64,000 nt of DNA, taken from Styela clava. Lineage: Eukaryota; Chordata; Ascidiacea; Stolidobranchia; Styelidae. The position numbers and the translations under genes are program-made. The DNA is taken from the NCBI RefSeq assembly GCF_964204865.1, contig NC_135250.1:27209395-27273394 (forward strand). Reading direction: 5' to 3'. Position 1 is the first letter of the stretch. Every line of letters starts with the position of its first letter. Below, one piece after another: positions 12,660 to 26,900 of the stretch. The notes beneath the pieces are model-generated. The model had not been told where the DNA came from, did not search any database, and saw nothing but the letters and a program-made list of their open reading frames with translations.

Positions 12660-13920
12660 AGTTGACTCGCTCCCTGTTCTATCCTATTCTTTCATATAAA
12701 GAATTTTTTGGACCTAACACCCTTTGATACGCGGTTCCATTAACGCAGCCTTTCGCCTGCGGCACTTTTATGCTTTTGCTAAGGACATTTACAAGTACTA
12801 ATAACGGTAATTTAACATATCCATTATATCCGTATGAACCAAAAGGTCGACCAATTGTCTTTTATAAATCCGCACCGATGTAACTTAATACGAGAGCGTT
12901 CACATTCGTACGCTATAATTTGGTTTTATGTCTTTTTACGCTCATTTTTTCAGCGTTTCAGAAGGTGAATAGGGTAAATATCGCGACCTGAAATTGAGGA
13001 CAAATTTGCTCAGCTGGACAAGGCCAAATTCTCGTTCAATTTTAGCTTAGGTTGTAGTGAAATATGACCAAAAATTGTAATGGAAGACCAAAATACCTGG
13101 CTTTAACATTATAAAATGAACTTCAGATTAAATCATACGACCGGATGGTAGGCGTCATTCGCCATTTGAATAAGTCTGCATTTAGCCCATTAAAAAAATT
13201 TCAAATTCTTATCCTGTCCACACGTCCAACATTTCTTCCCGTTTGAGCTGGCCTGTCTGATGAAAGCTTGTAAAATAACGTAGATGTTCGGCAGGTTTGC
13301 GAAGGTTAAGAATCACTGTACTATACTTGGTTAAATATCGACCGCCTAACTATTCTATCTTATTCTTTTAAAATTTGAATAAAGAAACTTTTACGTCTGA
13401 CACACAAACTCGCATAGACGCAAAATGTTCTATTTTGGAGTTAGTGAAAATCGACCGGGCGATGCCAAAATATCATATATAGACTACACCAGAATAGTTT
13501 TATATTAGTTCAGACTATAATGAAATATTACCATTAGTTGTGATGGCAGACTAAAATACCTGGTCTTAACAAAAGTAAACTTTCGACAACGCCATATGAT
13601 TATTTAAGTCGTCATATTGGTAATTGAGTTCCGTACATTTGAACCCACGAAATTGCACCTGCATACTATTGCACATGTAGAATTTTTTTGTTTTGCGGAT
13701 ATTTGAACCCATACTAACCCTAACCCATGGGTTTTAACACCCGCATATAGATTTAACCCGCGGATATACACATGGGTTCAAATGTACGAACACCTGGTGA
13801 CTGAGTAAATGCCGCAAGTCTATCCCAAAGTCCCACGCTTCCTACCAATCGGGGCTTTGCTACCGATTAAGCTGACCTGTCTACAGAGAATAGAGCTCTG
13901 GTTATGTTGTAAAAAGGCTA
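12660..13920. repeat. Old tandem duplication, ~650 bp units
   Basis: tctatcctattcttt (12680) and tctatcttattctttt (13350); gaccaaaatacctggcttta (13087) and gactaaaatacctggtctta (13546); gctggcctgtctgatgaaag (13248) and gctgacctgtctacagagaa (13870). The order is the same in both halves, with large indels. The MITE at 13632 accounts for part of the extra length of unit two. Confidence 0.6.
13632..13788. mobile_element. Short MITE with 16-bp terminal inverted repeats
   Basis: cgtacatttgaaccca at the left end is exactly complementary to tgggttcaaatgtacg at the right. The inside contains ctaaccctaaccc. The arms extend further as gttc / gaac outside. Confidence 0.75.
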
Positions 13921-15341
13921 CCCAAGTCTTATAATTTACGCAAGGAGAGTTCTGTAATCACGTAAAAATCCGAACGCATCTGCCTGTTTCGTGAAACTTC
14001 CTATAACGTGATTAATCCATCGATTTGTCAGCGTAAAATTCAAGTTCGCAAAACAGTCTTTCTGACGACATAACCGCGATGTCGATTCATTGCGATTGAG
14101 CTGTCTGTTTAGGACGGTTGAGCGTAGCAGACCCCTTTAGTCCACTTAGATTCTGTTTTGAGCAAAATTATGACCTCTAAAATTATTGATAAAAATATAA
14201 CAACATTACCGTCATGATGTATTCGTGTTTATGTTGTATATATATATATTTTTGTTTATATGGGACACTTATTTAATTTGTTCTGCCGTATCTGGTACTG
14301 TGTAAATATCCGTTTTATTATTATCATGCGATTCCGATAACCCATTACATGTACAGGAGAAAATATATCTATTACTCTCGTCTCCGACCGTTATGTCTGA
14401 TGCTTTTGCTGCTTTGAGTTAGTTGCCGTATCAATGAATGACCAATCTTGGGTCTTCTGATCCAACAACCACAGCAGCAAAAACCTATCTGGGACAAATT
14501 TTAGTAACTTATCTGCTGGTCACACTGGGATAAAACAACCTTTCCTGTTCACACAGCATTGATTACAGCCATTGATGTATAGAAAATATATTTTTATAAA
14601 CGCTATTTGAGTCATTATAGGCTAACGATACATAATGTCAAATTAGAATAAAACTTTAAAACAGTGCGATCAAATCTGATGACGATATACGCTTGATAAT
14701 ATAAAAGATACCGGTTAACTAGTTTGGCACAAAAGCTTTCATGAAAAGCAAGAAACATGCTAACATGAGTGTATATTAATATCAAAATTGTTTTTGTAAT
14801 GTTTATAGACCCAAATTGAATTTAAAAAGGTATAAAAATATACGTTATAGAATAGCTTTCTATATGGTTTCATGCCAAGCACATGTTAGTTTATATTTCA
14901 ACAAAAACTAATTCAGAATCAAAGCAGGGCATAAAATAAAAATTAAATACACATAGAAATTTGAAATTAAGTTTCATTACTAGGGTGTCTATCATATAAA
15001 ATAATACTGTACTGTATTGTAATTATTAACAATACGTTTCCATCGATATGTAGGATATACAATAGTTTGGCAAATATGATCCACATGTCTCGAACTCACT
15101 ACTCTATGTTTTACCATCGAGGATAAAATGAAAAATTGGTTCTTTACAAAAAAAAAATTATAGTTTTCACTCATTTATGCGTAAAAACACGTATTCATAT
15201 CTATGTCAGGTTGTAGAATCTATATTTCCAATATAATAATACCGGAATATTGGTATTAAAAGATATCAATACAATTAAAAAAACAATATCATTTTCGATA
15301 AATTTTTGCGAAAGTACTCAAAACCTCAAAAAAAGGACGCA

Positions 15342-15494
15342 ATGAAGTGTTTGACGATATTGGCAATTCTGTTCGCCATTATAATCGAGGTCTCGCTGGA
15401 TGAATATAACATTAAGCTGGAAATTTTGACGTGGGTTCTGTACAAAATGAATATCATATTTTACTTATTTTTAGTTATTACGAAAATACCCTAA
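15342..15494 (+). CDS. Possible small secreted peptide, first exon or short ORF
   Basis: ATG at 15342 begins MKCLTILAILFAIIIEVSLDE, a good signal-peptide-like stretch, in an AT-rich region. The frame stops at 15494, or could be spliced at one of several weak GT sites. I do not recognise it and found no convincing second exon. Chance hydrophobic ORFs are common in AT-rich DNA. Confidence 0.2.
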   Translation: MKCLTILAILFAIIIEVSLDEYNIKLEILTWVLYKMNIIFYLFLVITKIP

Positions 15495-17939
15495 AATCAA
15501 AAAATTAAATCGACTCGATAAAGGTCTTTGACGTTACCTTAGCATTTGAATATTTCTGTCCGTCATTGGAATCTAAGTTTTGCTTATCGAATACTTTCAT
15601 AGATATTACAAGTTTCGAAGAGGATTGGGATAAGAAGTAGCTGAGCTAGAAGTAAAACAAAGCTATTTTCAAGTCGAGCCTACAAAACGCAAAATTTCTA
15701 ATAAATTTAAGCGTCACAGTGGAGATAAGAACGTGCCTTATTGGTGATAAATGAAGCTACGATAACATAACACTTCTACCGGCGCAAAGGACTATATAGT
15801 TGAGCATTTTGTTGCTAGAATTTATAAACTACTACTCGGAATAAAACACATAATGAAAAGGTAAATAACGCAAATTATATCTACGTGAATTGATATAAAA
15901 AATAATTACGATTTTTAAAAAAATTGAGAAAAAAAATTCATCAGGACTTATTACAATAAAAATGGGAAGCTTAGTGTAGTCTTAAAATTCGTTGAAAAGA
16001 ATTTTTTTTATGTTATTTCGAAAGTGTACATTGCTGCAGTAAAACTGAAGTTTAGCTGATTTCACATTTTTCATAAATAGGCTTCTGCCAATATGGACTA
16101 AGGGCATGGGTTCAAAAGATGTACATTCTTTAGTATTATGTCCATTTTCAGGTTTGGCTGTGCAGATTTAAAAATAACACAAAATTGCGTTTTTTCTCAG
16201 AACCATAAATTGTGACATAAGCAAATTTGGTTTTACTGCAACAATATATGGGATATGGGTAAAAGATATCAAAATATTGGTTTAAACACAAAAAAAAAGT
16301 AAAATTTTTTTTTATTGGGTATATTTTTTGAATTTAAATTACAAAACTTAAATTACTATGAAAAATTAAAATTAAATCTAATTTAAATGTGTATTAAACA
16401 TGTAAAAGGTGAATATAATGCTACAAAAACAGTGAGGGAGATCCTTTCAAATTAGTCTACAAACAGATATAAAACATATTGAATTGTTCAAAGTCTTACA
16501 TCACACCATCATATATTTTATACTGTAACGTTCAATCTGACTAAAGTCAGGCTTCTTCATACAAATAGTTCACATTTATGATGGGAGAACAAATTTAACC
16601 ATACATTGTGCCAACTAGATAAGTATTCTGATAATATAACGAGGCATTCCCGAATTTTCAACGCCACCAGCACCTAATAACTTTCACGAAGACAAGTATA
16701 TTGACCACCGATCCTACAGTTTGTCTATTAATTAATACAGTACTAAGTAAATTCCATTCAGAAAACTATTACTTCGAAAGATTCCACCTTCCATGAGAAA
16801 TATTCCACATAGTTAGAATATTTGTAGGAATAGTTTCATGGTCCCAATCGCCATTTGAATGGACTCCACGCAGGTGTATTGAACGGGCTGCCATTTGATA
16901 GCAAGTTTGATTTTAAGTGAGCTACACAATACGTTTACTGTTAATAAAGTTTATCACTTCACGGCAAAATGCAACCCTAACAATGACCATTTATATATTC
17001 TTCTTGAGAAGAATTTTCGGAAACCGCAAAATCTTTTCCAATAGCATTACTTTTTGATCGTTTAATCGACGCGTCCTTCCTTCGACAAAAATAGATTTGT
17101 TCATACACAAAGTGGCAATTATAAGTTTTAATTGTTGAACACTAATTATATATTAATTTAAAAGTCTATCTGAAAATTGACCAAAATTATTCTGTACGCG
17201 GTTATTTATTATTTTCTACCATATATCCGTTCACATATTATATTATATAAATCAAAATAACAGGTGTTGCTAAGTTAAAATATAAAACTTATTTGCTATT
17301 TGCGCTATCTGGTTGGAATTTGAGTTTGAAAGTAAAAAAAAAATCATAAGATAAACATATAAAAAGATAGCTGAACTAACTTCCTAAGCCACACTAGTAT
17401 TCATATTGGGAATAATTACAGTGTCGAAAAAATATAGAAATTAAACACTACACTAGTAATATAAGGCTATGTACAAAGCTTCAGTTCAGTTACTAAAATA
17501 TAAAAGTAAAAATCATCCTTAATTATCCTTATGGATTACCTACATTTACAAATACTTACTGTGTGACAATCGTAAATGCTATTCCTCAATTTCTGTATGC
17601 TAATAGAGTTTCCGATTCCGTGGGATACTGCTCTAAGTGAGCGATTGGGACTATTGTCATATTAGGAATTTCAAGTAAGAGATATAAAGTAGAAACGTGG
17701 CGTCATAAAGCATGACGACATAAAACGATGACATCATAATACCATCACTTAAGGATCATGACCCATAATTAAATACTACAGCCATTTACAGCCACACTAT
17801 ATTTAAAAGAAATCGCAATCAAGAAGTTCGGATAATATAAAAATAATAGAATTGTATTTAGATAATTTAAGCTTTGATATGTTTTAATTTCCACGGTATT
17901 TTTTCCGTTCTTTTGTTTGTATAGATGTGATATATTCTA

Positions 17940-17945
17940 TTTATT
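17940..17945 (-). terminator. Possible poly(A) signal overlapping the CAP-Gly gene stop
   Basis: AATAAA on the minus strand overlaps the GAA-TAA end of the CAP-Gly reading frame. If used, the 3' UTR would be only a few tens of bases. A weaker ATTAAA lies about 60 bases further downstream. Confidence 0.3.
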
Positions 17946-20900
17946 CCCAAGCCATTATAATCTTGCTGAACGGAGCAAATATTCCTTTGTTTGGTGGGCT
18001 GCAAAAATAAATATCAATTATGATAGGTATAAAATTACATACAAAATACATAGGGTACGACTATCATACCTATCCCAGGTAGAATGAAATCTAATGAAAC
18101 GGCTTAATGATACGGCAAACCGCGGCCTCTCACCCAGTTATCTGTAACCAAATATTCGTTTCAGATGAATGAACTTGGACGCTTTATTTTGACAAAAAAA
18201 CACCATTATTATTCATTTCATTTTTGCGCTGACTAGCAATTTGGACATTGAGAGGGTTTATTTAGTGTTAACTAAAGTTTATCTCCGATAAAGTTTTGAA
18301 AGAGGGCGACCTCAATCTAAAGAAATCAACGGATGCTATCGATACCAATATTTCACTTCATCGCTACAATGCAGACCACAAAGTGTCGTGCAAGAGCTAG
18401 TACCATTCTAATTCAAGATGAAAATCCTGAGATACAATTGGGGGTACTCTCGTAGTATATGTACCAGGTTAGGGTTTGGCCATAATTTCATTCAGATTTT
18501 CCTTTTTTAGTTCGATTACTAGTTCGGGGACTGTCTGTGTTTGCCAAGTAAATATACCCCCTGCCCATAGGTTTGAGTCTTTTTACACAAGTTGATGTAA
18601 TATAGGCGAACAAAATTAGTTACCTCAACATTGACACACATACTTCTGGAGCGCCCAATTCGGGAAATACCAAAAAGGTAGCTCGTAATATATAACGAAT
18701 ATACGAACTTACCAACTGAAATACTTCGAGCCTTGAAACGTTCCACAATGCTTCCCGTCTGTAAAAAATAAAAATAAATCAGTTGATGGGATTATTGCTT
18801 GTTTTGAAGGTGTCTAGTCAGAGAGCCTAATGGCAACGACTATAACGTAATTTATATATATATGAAGAAGCTTTGCACTGGTGTGCCATTGGTTCTCACA
18901 GAGTCACTCACGCCCTATTTATTTCCAGGCAATTTCGTTTAATACCAGAATTAAAAACTTTGACTCAACTGTCTTTCATGAAGTTTTGTAAGACTTTTCT
19001 ATGGAAATAACATTCAAGAGGTCAAGCCGCTTGAAAAGATCATTAAGATCATTAATTGTCATGACACGAAGACTTAATCAATCAACGCTAATGGACCACC
19101 CGCCAGTATATTCGATTTTTATCGAGGTTTTCATCACAGGTACTGATGTCTAAAAACTTCTACAGCTTTGAGAAGACTTCAATATTTATCAATGATAATA
19201 TTTTCCAATCAAATAAAACATAGCTCACCAAAATTATCTGATTCAACTCCGACAAATACTTCCGATCTTCCCGGTAGATGACCGACGTATTTCACGTTGC
19301 CACGACTCACTTTTCCACCGGGCCTTGTGAATTTAATTGCATATCCTAACTTGAGATCGGATGGATTTCTTGGCGCAAATGCACGTCTTGGAAGTGACCG
19401 ACTGATTTCTGGAGGATACCTGAAATTGGTAGATAAATGAAGCGTTTTAATGCAAGAGATGACCTTTTCAGAAATGAAAAAAGAAAAGTGTAGCTGAATA
19501 TATGTAGCTGTTATTCCGGAATTTGGTGTCGTATTGCCAGTTCAAGAATGTGCAAGCTGATCCATATCACATGTTAAACCTCGTTTTATTGACTAAAGTA
19601 TGCCATAATCAAACAGAAAGATTCCGGTTTTCCCAAATGATCGCACCAAAATACCCAAGTTATTGTTTAATCTGGTTGTAATAAATATGGACAAATATGG
19701 CAAACCAGGCCGATTATTTCGAACTCAGAAACTATCTGGATGCCTACCCAGAGCCTTGTTAACGACGATACACTTCGTACAAAGAATAAAAAATACAACC
19801 AATTTTTTGCATAAACCAAATATCTGCCGTCGAAATGTATTATGAATTCAGATTGTATTACATATAAAGAATTCCGAAAGTCGATAGGCGCATGAAATGA
19901 CTTACTCAGTTGAGCATTTAGAAGACTTCGTTTGTGACGACATATTACGTGGACTGCAGGATCTCTGTCCTCTATTGCAGGGGCTGACAGATCTTTGAGC
20001 TCTGGTCCGAGGGCTGATGGATCGATACCCGGCTGCACCAAGAGGAGGGGATGTTGATCTAGAACGAGATGTTGGAGTGATTCTTCCGCCACCAGACCTT
20101 CTTGAACAATCCCTAGATCGCCCTGGAGAACCTGAAATAAAAAGGATCTTTTGTAAGAAAGTTCGGAGTATCGTGTTTGTAATTATACATACGACAAAAC
20201 GCCAGTGCACAGTTTTTCGTTTCAAATAGTGAAATATAGAAAAGGAGAACGTATTTACAATTCAAAACGTTAAATGCCGCTAGTTTTGGAACATTTTTGG
20301 GTACATTACATGCTATGAGCTATATGTGTATATCAGTCGTTTTTGCGGCATGTCCTTGAATAGTCCATAAATTTAATTCGTCAAGTCTGAAATGACCCGT
20401 ACGCCGTAACAACACCATACAATTATATAGTATTCCTTGTCACTCATGGTTGGTGTCTTATATTAAGACAATATAAGGGCGAGACTTGAACGTATGTTTC
20501 GATTTTTTAATGAATTTAATATGTTGAAAAACCAATTAATATGGGGTGTTTTCACAATGTATAAAAAGTATAAAAAGGAAACCAACTTTCAACATATCAA
20601 ATTCTACTTCTTCTAATACCAGTTCGTTAACTTGATGATAAATTAGCAATAAATCAAAAATGGAAATATTGGATTGATTGCTTAAAAAAACTTTTTTTTA
20701 ATTTACCGTATTTAGTATTCAAGTAGGTAAAAACGTAAGACGTATAGCTTTTCGGTTGCGCGATTTCTTAGAGTACATTAGGCAAAAAGATTAAAATGTC
20801 ACGTCGAGCAAAACTCATCGTATTTCGCATGCGTATTTCTGGCGAGTGGACGTCGGTTAGTTAAAGAACTGACGGCCACTCAAGCTCAACATCGTTAGCA

Positions 20901-23900
20901 ATGGCCTACATATTTTAAAATATTCATATCTGAATTCGCATTTGAACACCTTGAAATAAGCGTTAGTTATTTTAATCATTCAATTCAATTTCAAGCGCAT
21001 ATACTCATTTATTCAAAGGTTCAAATATAATCCATGCTTGACTTGCCAATATTGTAAAACAACTAGCAAAACTACACGCATTTTACTGTTAATCAAACTC
21101 CTGGACTCGAACTGATTCTTTCTAAATGACGTTTTCACACATTTGTCCAAACAAGGCTTTGTACAGTTAGTTACAGATACTTATGGCGCTCCTATTTTGA
21201 AAACAACCTGAATCTTCAGTTTATGAGAATAATATCTTGCAAATATCCGGACATTCACGACCCAACATAATCCACAATTACCTCTGAATATCAGTAAAAT
21301 ATCTGACAATTCGTTATTATTTCTCGGTCATTTCAAAACTTAAAATTCCAAATACGACGTTTGGATCATTCGTCTATGTTATGTTAAGACTTTAAATCTC
21401 ATTCAGATTCAACCGACAAATTTGAGAACAATGAAAAGTCAACAAATAGAACGCCGTTGTTATAATATTTGTATTTGAACAAGACGCTTCGTGTCATATA
21501 TTGTTTTATTCACTAAAAACTTTTTCAAGGTGTCGATGCTTAAAAATAATAATGACCAACAATTATCGAAAATGCCGAGCGCAGTTTTTCCCAACTTTTT
21601 AGGCTCGTGGCCTCCTTATGGGAGCTTTTAGCAAGCACTCATGGCCCATTCGTTATAATTCCAGTTGTATTTATAGTGTTATCTTAATTCGTAGATTACA
21701 AATTCCATTATGTTCGAACAATTCATGCTCAACAAAGTGAAAACATCCCGTAAAAGAAATCATAAAGCAATGAAACTAGGAAGAACGAGGATTTTTCGTG
21801 TAAAGGGAAAAGTAAAATCAGTTTTGCATCTAGCATTGTGACCCCCCTCAACTGTTTCAACTTGGTGGACCCCGGGCCCCAATTGGAAACCGCCAGCCTT
21901 GCGGTTAAAGCGTTGGACTTGGCTATGTTGTCATCGGCTCCAAATCTGATGCCCACGACGAATTCATTCAGGTTGTAATAAATTTAGTAGGTAATGTTGA
22001 ACTGGAAAGGGACCTGTCCTCTCAAAGTGCAGTAGCTCATAACCTAACACGATTCATATTAGAAGAATAAGGTGACAGCGCCGAAATTATATTATCGAAT
22101 ATAATATTTTTTATATCCACCCCACGCCGATATAAGTCCTGCGCGTGAAATTTGTGTCTGATTAATCATGAAACCATTTATCTGTGATCGTTATTCGAAA
22201 TGCAATGCCGATCATGGTTCTGTTCGTCGTCGAATATAAATTATCATTAAAGCCGGTTTCATTAGATTGTTTCATAAACTGTGAAACTGGTTTAGTGTGT
22301 TTGCTATCTTTAGTACCATCTAGTTTAAGCTTTATAATATATAAGTATATATACCAAATGAAACTACAATTTTGCACGCTGATATGTGTGATTGAAAGCA
22401 CGAACAACGTACGATAGACACAAATCTTTAAAAACGAGCTGAGGCGAACGAACCAACAACTAAAAAATGCCATTTGAAACTACATTTCAGATTTGATTAA
22501 TTGTTTTTTCGATGTGTTTGTGTAAAACATATAAGCAACGAAATACTAGATAAGTGGGTCACGAGAAATACTAGGTAAGTGCCAACGCAAACATTGAAAG
22601 AGCTATTGCTCCACAAAAGAATCGAATACAAACCGTATTGCCAATCACCACGATTCCAAAATAAATAGTCAAATTCTATCGTTTGGTATGTTGACAGAAA
22701 CGTTTCAAGTTTGACATTCGAGCGAACAAAGCGTTTCGTGTTTAAAATAGTCGACCTTCGACTGCTAGCGGGATTAGCGGACAATTGTTATATTAAATAT
22801 CGTGCGATAATGATCGTATTTCTGTTGGTATAATTGAAGCTTGTATTGAATTTTATTACTCACGACATAAAGCCAAACTGTGGTTGAACTTTCAGATTTT
22901 TTTGGACTTGGGTGATTTTATTTAAACAAATTTTATAATATACACGTACGACTATCCTACGTGATCGATTAGATTAGTCAACTTTGAACTATATATCTCT
23001 AAAAGGGTATCCCCATGCCATAACCGTCCACTCAATAGTGGGTACTCCCGTAGTGGGTGCTCCCGAAGTATTCGCACCATATCGACCTGAACATAGTATG
23101 TGTAACAAGTTAGGGTTCTTAAGGTTGTGCGTCTTCTTGGTACGAATACTTCCGGAGCGCCGTGTAGTGTGTGTACCAGGTTAGGGTTAGGCCATAATTT
23201 CATTACGATTTTACTTATTTTAGTTCTCTTACGAGTTCGGGGACTGTCTGTGTTAGCTTAGTGAATGTACCTCCGACCCATAGGCTTCAGTTCCATTACA
23301 AAACTTGATGTTGAATAGGTGAACAAAATTAGTTACCTCCATATTGGTACACATACTTCTGTAGTGTCATTTCAAATACACCCTGCATCACGGGTCATCC
23401 GAGTCGGGACGGTGCGCAATCTTTGGAATCAAATTCATCTCTACTTTTTGAAAAAAACATAGAACCCCATTGAATATTTAACGTAAATGGCTTTGGTTTA
23501 TAAGTCATTCAACTCAGAAATACCTGCAGTTATCAGCAAGTGCCCAAACCAGGAATCGCGAGTAGCCAAGTGATGGTAACTGACTCAGATGACTGTAAAA
23601 GGTCGTATCGTTACCACCAAGTCATCTACCGGAAACTTAATTTTCTTATTTTGCTATCTTGTATATTTTGTGTGTTTTGTGGTTAGGCGAAAAATAAATA
23701 AATTCTCTCCTTCTCTCAAAGTTGAGTGACAAAGCATGCGAAAAGCGTCAGCTTCCATACATGGTGACCTCAAATTACAGAACCACGGTTATTTGTAACA
23801 TATTCTAGAAAAAGAGTTTAAAGAGTCCTGGATTACTTTTGGGTACAAAGATACACAAACAGGAGTTCGGGTGTTGATTAAATTTTTCTCATCTTTGTAG

Positions 23901-26900
23901 AAGTAATTAAGATAATTTATGGGTTTTCGTTTTTAGATTTACCCTGTATAAGTTAACACCACTCCAGCCATTGTTGGAAGAACCAACCATTAAATAACGC
24001 AGATTCCACGACGACACAGGACGACATGCCACACCGAAAACTGTGAATATAAATTCTACCGTGTTTCTTGAGCCAATTAAGAATATCAATCTCACTCGAT
24101 CGAGTCGTTCCATTCACTATTCTTGGCTTGCTTGATTCGTTGAATTCTACGTCATCGTCTTCGTCATCAACCATTAACTGACGTGCACATGATGATGACG
24201 TTATATTCTTAGATCCGTTTTCAGAACAGCTTGGCTTCAGAAGAAATTCAGTGCTGTCGCTGTCCAATGAACGAGGAGATTCTCCTGAATTAATAGGAAG
24301 AAAATCAAGTTGTTAGAAGAACAAAAATTACTGTAAGCAAAGCCTATGTAGCAGTGATGCGCCCCCTTTTTCGAAATTGTATAGTCTGAATAATGAGCTA
24401 CGAATATCAGATAGTAAGGCGAATGCATGTTATATAACGTTTATACTTGACACCTGTATGTTCAAAGTATATTTCATGTTAATATATTTTTTTTAAGTTG
24501 CCATTCAAAATACCTACAATTGTCGGAAAACAAGGCTATAATCAACTTTGAAAATCTTGCAAGAAATTTACTTTTATTAGTTTACAGCGCAGGGTACCAT
24601 GACAAACCACCAAAAACCTTGCAAAAACACAGGAAAACTTGAAATCCACCAAAAACCCTGCAAAACGTGCAAATACCGTGAAACATCTTACAAAAACAGC
24701 GAAAAGCCGTAAAAAGACGTCATAAACCACCAAAAATCTTGCAAAACGGGCAAAAACAGTGAAAAAAATCAACTCATACCTTCCATATGCTTTTGATATC
24801 TGTCCATAGTTAAATCTCTCAGATTAAGCGCAACCGATGGCGACATGTTCTTGTCTCTCATCACACGTTCTGCTGCATGCATAGTAGCCGTTACTGCCGC
24901 GAGTGCATCTCCTGCCGCGGTTCTCTCTGGTTGTGTATCGGAAAAACGGACACCCTGAAAATTAAAATTCGGAAAATAAATTTTCACTGTCACAATATCA
25001 AAACAAATCAGAAATTCACAGGTTTTACGAGCATATAAGAATTATGCCAGGTATATTAAATATTGCCGAATATAAAAGTTTCAATTGGGTATTTGCTCCA
25101 CTTAGTCGAAAAAAAATCTATAAGACAATTCAGAAATGAATTTTGTTGGACATAAGACAGAAAAAACTATTTTTATGTGCTATGTGATCGTCTGAACATT
25201 TTTTCAAATACGAATTTTTCATATAAATACATAGAGAAACTAGTGATGATTGTTCTACTGGGGACCTCGGGGTGTGGCAGATGGCACAAGGTTGTCTTTT
25301 TGCACCCTTGCCTATAAAATCAGTTTTTTAGTTGGAATATAGTCGTAAATTGAACATTGTAAACTGCTGATATTAGCGAATTAGATTGCTCGTCGAAGAT
25401 AGAGGGGACGAAAACCCGTGACACAATATCCTCTTCATTTTAAAGGTTTTATGTGCTCTACGTAGCTTATTGATATTAAATTGACAACCTAGAACTTAGA
25501 TTTCTTTGGACATCGAGATTGAAACCACATTTAATGCGTTTTACCTGGCCGTGTAAATTTTTCTCAAATAATAAATTTCTTCTTTTGAATTACTTAAAGA
25601 AACTAGTTATTTCACTTATCTATACAAATGATTTATAGGGGGCTTATTTCACATCAAATAATGATGGGAATACATATGATTCAGAATGTCGTAATTGAAG
25701 CGTCGCTTCTATTTACATTTTGGAATTATACAAACATTTGCGGACGCCGACTTTTGTGCTCAAATAGAATGTTTTAAAATCTATTTAAACTAAAAGATAG
25801 TTTGCCCTTTACCCCTATATTCGATGTCATTCTTTCCTTTCCTAATAACGTTAGAGCAACTATCCCAATTTGCGACCGAGCTTAACATAAATTACTTCGA
25901 TTGCGACAATTTATACATAGCAAGAACATATTATCAGCAAACTATTTTTAGTGTCTGCAGTTTTAGCTGCGGTTTTTATTTGCGACTTAATTAATAAAAG
26001 TGAGCATGTTGGAATAGTATAGGAAAGAGGGATTCATCTCACAAATGGGGGCCACTTGCAGTGGGGTATATCATTTTTAAATATAAAAGCATGATCCACT
26101 ATTCAAATATGCTATGGCATGAGTGTTAAATGCGACATGTATAAAGAAGCATTACAAAATTTGACGTTAATTTTCAAGACACAAGTAGGTGAGAAAGCAA
26201 AAAGTCAGAGTTTCATTAGCATCGATAACTACTAAAATTGACATCTTCATTTTGATATGTAAATAAAATAATATTAAACAAAAAATTATTTGTTGAGATA
26301 TTCTGTAAAAATTTAAAAACATTTTACCATGATTGATGAAAATAACAAACATATCGCAGTCACCTGAGATGTGGCCTCGGACACAAGTTTCATGTTTTAC
26401 TTGAGCGAATAAAACCGCCAAACATCGCGTTGGCTCAAGATTTATTAGTTTATTAGTTTACTAAGTCGTTTCATAACCATTTAGCGTCGGCACTACAGGA
26501 CATAATATTGACTGAAGAATATTATTAGTGACAGCGCTGCATTTAAAACGCTTTGCATAGTTAGCAATATCATTCTGGGACGAACAGCAGAACAAAAATG
26601 TCAAACAATCTTATACAGTTAACAATACTTTTTCTGACGAATATTGGAGAACCAATTTTAATCAGCCTTCCTTAGCACTTGAGCGTGGCATACTATTGAC
26701 ATTTGTTTCATAGCTTATTATAACCACAATGCAAATATATAGCTGAAACATATCGACAAAATTGTTGAATCTATCTATTCTTACTCACAGGAATTTTTTT
26801 TTGCCATCCATAAGCCCAATCGATGTCAAAACTAGATATTGACAAAGTATTTAAAGATTGCATTAAAGACGAAAAGTGGAATAGCGGTTGGTAGTTGGTA

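Larger units (their letters stand above)
12020..17940. other. Intergenic, repeats only
   Basis: Tandem duplication at 12.66-13.92 kb, a short MITE, and AT-rich DNA from 14.2 to 17.9 kb. No conserved exon seen apart from the doubtful short ORF at 15342. Confidence 0.6.

Noticed and set aside
17580-17640. Candidate last exon of the CAP-Gly gene
   Set aside because: It gives an in-frame stop or no CAP-Gly motif; the exon at 17941-17998 completes the domain exactly.
19667-20092. 141-residue minus-strand frame
   Set aside because: It is the wrong frame over the RS-rich exon 19906-20131, whose correct frame joins in phase with its neighbours.
23953-24059. Read-through of CAP-Gly exon 24060-24284 to a stop at 23953
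   Set aside because: The donor CACG|gtagaa joins in phase with exon 19906-20131 and leads to the complete CAP-Gly domain, so read-through is less likely.
24951-24957. GGACACCC resembling a Tc1-like MITE end
   Set aside because: It is part of a coding exon boundary and has no partner terminus.
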